From the NCBI GenBank assembly GCA_027026055.1, contig JALVPA010000176.1:1-9646 (forward strand): a stretch of DNA of 9,646 nucleotides. The letters run 5' to 3'. Every line of letters begins with the position of its first letter. The first letter of the stretch is position 1. Under the pieces are notes generated by a model. It was not told where the DNA came from. It saw nothing but the letters and a program-made list of their open reading frames with translations, and did not search any database. The stretch is from Campylobacteraceae bacterium (GTDB lineage: Bacteria > Campylobacterota > Campylobacteria > Campylobacterales > Sulfurovaceae). Position numbers and translations under genes: made by a program. Shown piece after piece: positions 6,377-9,646 of this stretch.

Positions 6377-7822
6377 ATGAAGTTGTCGCATATTGAAGTG
6401 AGCAATCCTTATTTGAGTTTACCGTCGCTTTGTTATGAAGCGGCGAAGCCCACACCGCTGAAATCTCCCTATTTGATACATGCCAACGAAGAGGTTGCCG
6501 AGATATTGGAAATCGATCGCGACGAACTGGCTACGGAGCGTTTTGTGCGACTGCTCAACGGCGAATGGTTTTTTAAAGGTGCGAAACCCTTTGCGATGGC
6601 ATATGCGGGGCATCAGTTCGGTTATTTCGTACCGCAACTCGGTGACGGTCGCGCCGTCAATATCGGCACGATAGGCACATGGCATCTGCAACTCAAAGGC
6701 GCGGGGATGACCGCCTATTCGCGTTCGGGAGACGGTAGGGCGGTATTGCGCTCCTCGATACGGGAGTATCTGATGAGCGAAGCGATGCGTGCGTTGGGCA
6801 TTCCCACGACGCGAGCACTCGGAATTTTGGGTTCGGAACACTCGGTCTATCGCGACGATTGGGAAAAGGGTGCGATGGTGCTAAGGGTGAGCGAAAGTTG
6901 GGTGCGTTTCGGTACTTTCGAGTATGCGGCGCACCGCGGCGATACCGATGCGCTTCGCGCGCTTGCCGCCTATGTCGTCGCCGAAAGCTATCCGCACTTG
7001 CAAGAGGAGACGGACGAAGAGGAGCGGTATGCGTCGATGTTGTGCGAAACGATCGAACGCACGGCGCGATTGACGGCGCAGTGGCAGGCGGTCGGTTTTT
7101 CGCACGGAGTGATGAACACCGACAATATGTCGATAGCAGGACTTACGATCGACTACGGTCCTTACGGTTTTCTCGACGCATACGACAAAGATTACGTCTG
7201 CAATCGCAGCGATACGCACGGACGGTACCGTTTCGGTGCCCAACCCGCCGTGGCGGAGTGGAATCTGCGCACACTTGCAAAAGCTTTGGAGGCTTTGATA
7301 CCCCAATCGCGGAGCGAAGCGTGTTTGGCGCGTTATTTTCCGATATATAAACAAGCTTACGGCGCACATATGAGAGCCAAATTGGGCTTGCAAAGCGAAA
7401 GAGAAGAAGATGCGACACTGATAAGCGATTTGCTCGATACGATGCAAAAACTTCAAATCGATTATACCTATTTTTTCAGGGCATTGAGCCGTTACGAGGG
7501 ACGTCGAGACGACTTGCTCAAGGCCGCACTCTATCACCGTCCGATGCACGCGTGGTTGGATCGTTACGAAAAGCGTTTGTCGTACGAAAGCCGTAGCGAC
7601 GAAGCGCGACGCGAGGCGATGCTACGTATCAATCCCGCCTATGTACTCAAAAACCATATGCTTGCCGATGCGATAGAAGCGGCCGAAAAAAAAGATTTCG
7701 CTTTATTCGACGCGCTCTTTCGCATCGCAAAAGCACCGTTTGAAGAACACGAAGGCTTCGAAGCGTGGGCGCAACCCACGCCGCAAGATCGTCGCAATAC
7801 CCGTCTCAGCTGCTCTTCATAA
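6377..7822 (+). CDS. selO: Protein AMPylase SelO (YdiU family pseudokinase)
   Basis: A 481-residue protein, matching the bacterial SelO/YdiU length (about 480). Known: SelO has a protein-kinase fold but binds ATP in a flipped orientation and transfers AMP to Ser, Thr or Tyr residues of other proteins, with a role in redox stress. Seen: LQLKGAGMTAYSRSGDGRA (K107), E130 in SIREYLMSEAM, R170 in VLRVSES, the catalytic-loop pair D249-N250 in HGVMNTDN, and D259 in the DFG-like DYGPYGFLD. Their spacing agrees with the active-site residues described for Pseudomonas SelO. The protein ends in Cys-Ser-Ser, the position where eukaryotic SelO has Sec-Ser-Ser, so it looks catalytically complete. The gene follows cca by 55 bases and probably shares its transcript. 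The ATG at 6377 lacks a clear Shine-Dalgarno site and lies in a small inverted repeat (6365-6378). Confidence 0.96.
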   Translation: MKLSHIEVSNPYLSLPSLCYEAAKPTPLKSPYLIHANEEVAEILEIDRDELATERFVRLLNGEWFFKGAKPFAMAYAGHQFGYFVPQLGDGRAVNIGTIGTWHLQLKGAGMTAYSRSGDGRAVLRSSIREYLMSEAMRALGIPTTRALGILGSEHSVYRDDWEKGAMVLRVSESWVRFGTFEYAAHRGDTDALRALAAYVVAESYPHLQEETDEEERYASMLCETIERTARLTAQWQAVGFSHGVMNTDNMSIAGLTIDYGPYGFLDAYDKDYVCNRSDTHGRYRFGAQPAVAEWNLRTLAKALEALIPQSRSEACLARYFPIYKQAYGAHMRAKLGLQSEREEDATLISDLLDTMQKLQIDYTYFFRALSRYEGRRDDLLKAALYHRPMHAWLDRYEKRLSYESRSDEARREAMLRINPAYVLKNHMLADAIEAAEKKDFALFDALFRIAKAPFEEHEGFEAWAQPTPQDRRNTRLSCSS

Positions 7823-7855
7823 GCGGTGTATTATCATTGAAACAAAACTATGCAA

Positions 7856-7862
7856 AAGGAGG
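7856..7862 (+). promoter_or_regulatory. Consensus Shine-Dalgarno site deciding the start of the 106-residue gene
   Basis: AAGGAGG lies 5 bases before ATG 7868. It is the best ribosome binding site in the window, which implies efficient translation of the small gene and rules out the upstream ATG at 7850. Confidence 0.75.
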
Positions 7863-7867
7863 TTCGG

Positions 7868-8188
7868 ATGTATCGACTCGAATGCGTATCGAGTAGAGCG
7901 GTGGCGGATCTCGAAAGCGAATTGAGAAGTTTTTTCGGACGCGTACGTGTGCTCAAACGCGGTTTGTCGGCGTCAAATCACGCGCTCAACCGCATTCAGC
8001 GTATGCGATGCCGCGAAAATTTGCGGGCGTTGGAGCGTTTGGAACGCGAACTCTATGCCGTGACGTACAAAGAGGATATCTATACGCTCTATCGTTACGT
8101 GCAACCGTTGGTCAAACTCGATGCGGCGACGCTTACGCGAAAGCTGGGAGAAGAGAGATTCGAGTGTCGGTCGCTTTTTATTATATGA
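7868..8188 (+). CDS. Unrecognised 106-residue basic, probably helical protein
   Basis: I do not recognise this protein. The start is ATG 7868, placed 5 bases after an excellent AAGGAGG (7856-7862); an in-frame ATG at 7850 would put that site inside the gene and is rejected. Seen: many Arg and Leu residues with helix-like spacing (DLESELRSFF, NLRALERLERELYAV), three cysteines (residues 6, 48 and 100, none forming a CxxC), no signal peptide and no membrane segment. It is therefore likely a small cytoplasmic protein; an arginine-rich helical surface could bind nucleic acid or a partner, but that is a guess. It lies 45 bases after selO and 72 before ruvA on the same strand and shares their base composition, so it is probably native and co-transcribed. 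The strong ribosome binding site argues that it is a real gene. Confidence 0.72.
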   Translation: MYRLECVSSRAVADLESELRSFFGRVRVLKRGLSASNHALNRIQRMRCRENLRALERLERELYAVTYKEDIYTLYRYVQPLVKLDAATLTRKLGEERFECRSLFII

Positions 8189-8260
8189 CAATATGACATA
8201 TTTTCTACCCTTTCGCTCCAAAACGGGTATAGTGACGATATCACATCGTAGGAGCGTATA
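8183..8260 (+). promoter_or_regulatory. ruvA leader: 8-base tandem repeat, weak -10 element and ribosome binding site
   Basis: Seen: two adjacent copies of ATATGACA (8183-8190 and 8191-8198), the first containing the stop of the preceding gene; TATAGT at 8228-8233, a possible -10 box without a good -35 at the usual distance; a small inverted repeat ACGAT/ATCGT (8235-8239, 8245-8249); and GGAG at 8251-8254, 6 bases before the ruvA ATG. The ribosome binding site is convincing. The promoter and repeat roles are tentative. Confidence 0.35.
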
Positions 8261-8821
8261 ATGATAGTCGGTATCGAGGGAACCGTCGAAAAAAAAGAAC
8301 CCACTCTTTTGCATATTAACGTCAACGGCTTGATCTACGAGGTTTTTGTCTCTTTGTACACCTCCAACGCCGTCGAGGGCAAACGCGTCAAACTCCACAC
8401 GACCCAAATCGTACGAGAAGACGGATGGCAACTTTACGGCTTTGCGCATGCGGACGAAAAACGGATGTTCGATACGCTGATCAAAATCAACGGCGTCGGT
8501 CCCAAAGTGGCGATGGCGGTCTGCTCCACTTTCGCGCCCGAGACTTTTGCGAAGGTGATTCGTTCCAAAGATGTCGGGATGCTCAAACGTGTCCCCGGTA
8601 TCGGTCCCAAAGCGGCAAGCCGTATCTTGGTGGAGTTGGCGGAGTTTATCCTCGATACCGAAAACGGCAGCGGAGAGGAGGGCGGTGCGATGCAAGAAGC
8701 GATCATGGCGCTGGAGAGCCTCGGTTTCAAAAAGGATGCGGCGCAAAAAGCTTTGGCGGGATGCAGCGGCGATACGGCGACACTCGTCAAAGAGGGGCTC
8801 AAAAAGCTTCAGCGTTTGTAA
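8261..8821 (+). CDS. ruvA: Holliday junction branch-migration protein RuvA
   Basis: A 186-residue protein, typical of the shorter RuvA found in Campylobacterota (E. coli has 203). Known: RuvA tetramers hold the four-way junction flat and load the RuvB motor during recombination and repair. Seen: an N-terminal OB-fold (MIVGIEGTVEKKEPTLLHIN, and WQLYGF near residue 58), two helix-hairpin-helix motifs INGVGPKVA and VPGIGPKAA in the middle, an acidic, glycine-rich linker (ENGSGEEGG), and a C-terminal three-helix domain (EAIMALESLGFKKDAAQKAL) that contacts RuvB. The start ATG 8261 has GGAG 6 bases upstream. ruvB and ruvC are not next to it, as is common in this phylum. Its stop is only 3 bases from the stop of the opposing gene. 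Confidence 0.97.
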   Translation: MIVGIEGTVEKKEPTLLHINVNGLIYEVFVSLYTSNAVEGKRVKLHTTQIVREDGWQLYGFAHADEKRMFDTLIKINGVGPKVAMAVCSTFAPETFAKVIRSKDVGMLKRVPGIGPKAASRILVELAEFILDTENGSGEEGGAMQEAIMALESLGFKKDAAQKALAGCSGDTATLVKEGLKKLQRL

Positions 8822-8824
8822 GCC

Positions 8825-9646
8825 TCAGTGTTTCGCAAAAACCATATCGCCGACATTCAGTCTTATCGATCGAGCGACGACGTCACATTTGACCATAAAG
8901 AGGTAATAAACGCTGCGATCGCATACATCATAGAGACTTTCGTAATTGCCCATGCCTTTGGAGAGAACGATATCGGCGGTTTCGAAGAGTTCGCGCGATC
9001 GTGTGTCGGCATAGCGCAGATCGTAGCCCGGGGTGGGTACGCCGGTATCGACGATCTCGGCGACATCGCCCAGTACCCGCGCCTCTTCGACGGTGACGTC
9101 GTTGATAATCGGTTTGCCTCGTACGAAGTAATATACCTTGATGTCGTAGAGCGAAACGATCATCTCTATAAGCCGTTTGTCGAAAAGGTGCTCGCCGGTA
9201 TTGTCTCCGATATAAACGAATGTGCGGGCGTCATGCAGCTCTTTTTCGAATGTATCGAAATCGTTGATTGCGAAATCGCGCGAAAGATGGCTACGAATCG
9301 TTTCGTCGAGGTCGAAAGTGCGTTGTGCACCGAAATCGATGACATTGCCGATCGCGGCGAAACGTACCGCCTCTTCGAGTGTGCGTATGGAGGCGGTGTT
9401 GACTTTTTCGGCGAGTTGCGTCACCTCTTTTTTCGCTTCGAGGAGCGGATCGGGAGTAGCGGTGATGCGTGCGATGGCGGCGTAGGTCTCTTTGGCGATT
9501 TGCGGCGGCGTCATCTCCGGCGTGGCGTCGCGTAAAATCTCGGCAGTACTATCCAGTAGCCGTTTTGCGGTTTCGTTGTCGCAACCGAGTAGTTTGGCGG
9601 TTTTGAGCGTTTGGTTCATGATACAGACGATACAGTCGGGTTCGAT
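8825..9646 (-). CDS. DUF89/ARMT1-type metal-dependent phosphatase, N-terminal end outside the window
   Basis: The frame stays open to the right edge: nine codons (IEPDCIVCI) precede the ATG at 9619, and they contain the C-x-x-C typical of the N-terminus of prokaryotic DUF89 proteins. The real start therefore lies just beyond 9646, probably within a few codons. Seen, numbering from the edge: CxxC at 5-8, GNVIDF at about 100-105, GDNTGE with D148-N149 and D156 (FDKRLIE), GKPIINDVT with N182-D183, and KGMGNYES near 230-237. These are the family's metal and substrate motifs; the family more often has DNAGE where this has DNTGE. Known: DUF89 proteins hydrolyse sugar phosphates and related phosphometabolites and are proposed to clear damaged metabolites; the substrate here is unknown. 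The 264 residues after the ATG plus the open N-terminus fit the family's length of about 280. It converges on ruvA with a 3-base gap. Confidence 0.9.
   Translation of the reverse strand: MEPDCIVCIMNQTLKTAKLLGCDNETAKRLLDSTAEILRDATPEMTPPQIAKETYAAIARITATPDPLLEAKKEVTQLAEKVNTASIRTLEEAVRFAAIGNVIDFGAQRTFDLDETIRSHLSRDFAINDFDTFEKELHDARTFVYIGDNTGEHLFDKRLIEMIVSLYDIKVYYFVRGKPIINDVTVEEARVLGDVAEIVDTGVPTPGYDLRYADTRSRELFETADIVLSKGMGNYESLYDVCDRSVYYLFMVKCDVVARSIRLNVGDMVFAKH

Noticed and set aside
6881..7549. Long - strand open frame (222 codons) opposite selO
   Set aside because: selO on the + strand is complete with all active-site residues; the antisense frame is a by-product of codon bias.
7973..8746. Long - strand open frame (257 codons) opposite the small gene and ruvA
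   Set aside because: It runs across ruvA, whose motifs are unmistakable, and across an intergenic leader; its translation resembles no family.
8828..9535. Long + strand open frame (235 codons) opposite the DUF89 gene
   Set aside because: The opposite strand has clear family motifs (GDNTGE, KGMGNYE). This frame is an antisense shadow in higher-GC DNA with no recognisable domain.
1..9646. CRISPR array, insertion sequence or transposase
   Set aside because: No regularly spaced repeats of 25-40 bases and no transposase-like protein in any frame.

Overview
The window appears to come from a member of the Campylobacterota (Epsilonproteobacteria), probably a Sulfurovum- or Sulfurimonas-like lineage. 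I infer this mainly from the RuvA protein, whose short length and wording (for example INGVGPKVAMAVCSTF) look like that group. This is recognition by eye; no search was run.

Left part, 1-4591: an anti-phage defence operon on the + strand. It holds the 3' end of a PtuA-like ABC/SMC-type ATPase gene (cut by the window edge), a PtuB-like HNH nuclease gene, and a complete type I restriction subunit gene, hsdR. The three are joined by 3-4 base stop/start overlaps (TTGA, then ATGA), so a Septu-type pair is translationally coupled to a restriction motor-nuclease. The modification and specificity genes (hsdM, hsdS) are not in the window and presumably lie upstream, as does the start of ptuA. This part is AT-rich: sampled lines give about 35% GC in ptuAB and 25-47% within hsdR.

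Junction, 4592-4791: 200 bases of AT-rich intergenic DNA with a plausible promoter (TATAAT at 4675-4680) reading into the next gene. Base composition changes sharply here, to about 48-62% GC in sampled lines, which suggests that the defence operon was acquired and that this is its right-hand border.

Right part, 4792-9646: housekeeping genes in the higher-GC host style. On the + strand are a CCA-adding/poly(A) polymerase-type tRNA nucleotidyltransferase with an HD domain (cca), protein AMPylase SelO/YdiU (selO), an unrecognised 106-residue basic protein, and Holliday-junction protein RuvA (ruvA). Facing them on the - strand, only 3 bases from the ruvA stop, is a DUF89/ARMT1-type phosphatase gene that runs off the right edge.

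The observations most worth following are the ptuAB-hsdR coupling, an apparently extra block of about 50 basic residues inside the HD domain of Cca flanked by repeats, and the unrecognised gene between selO and ruvA. I saw no CRISPR array, tRNA, rRNA, insertion sequence or transposase.
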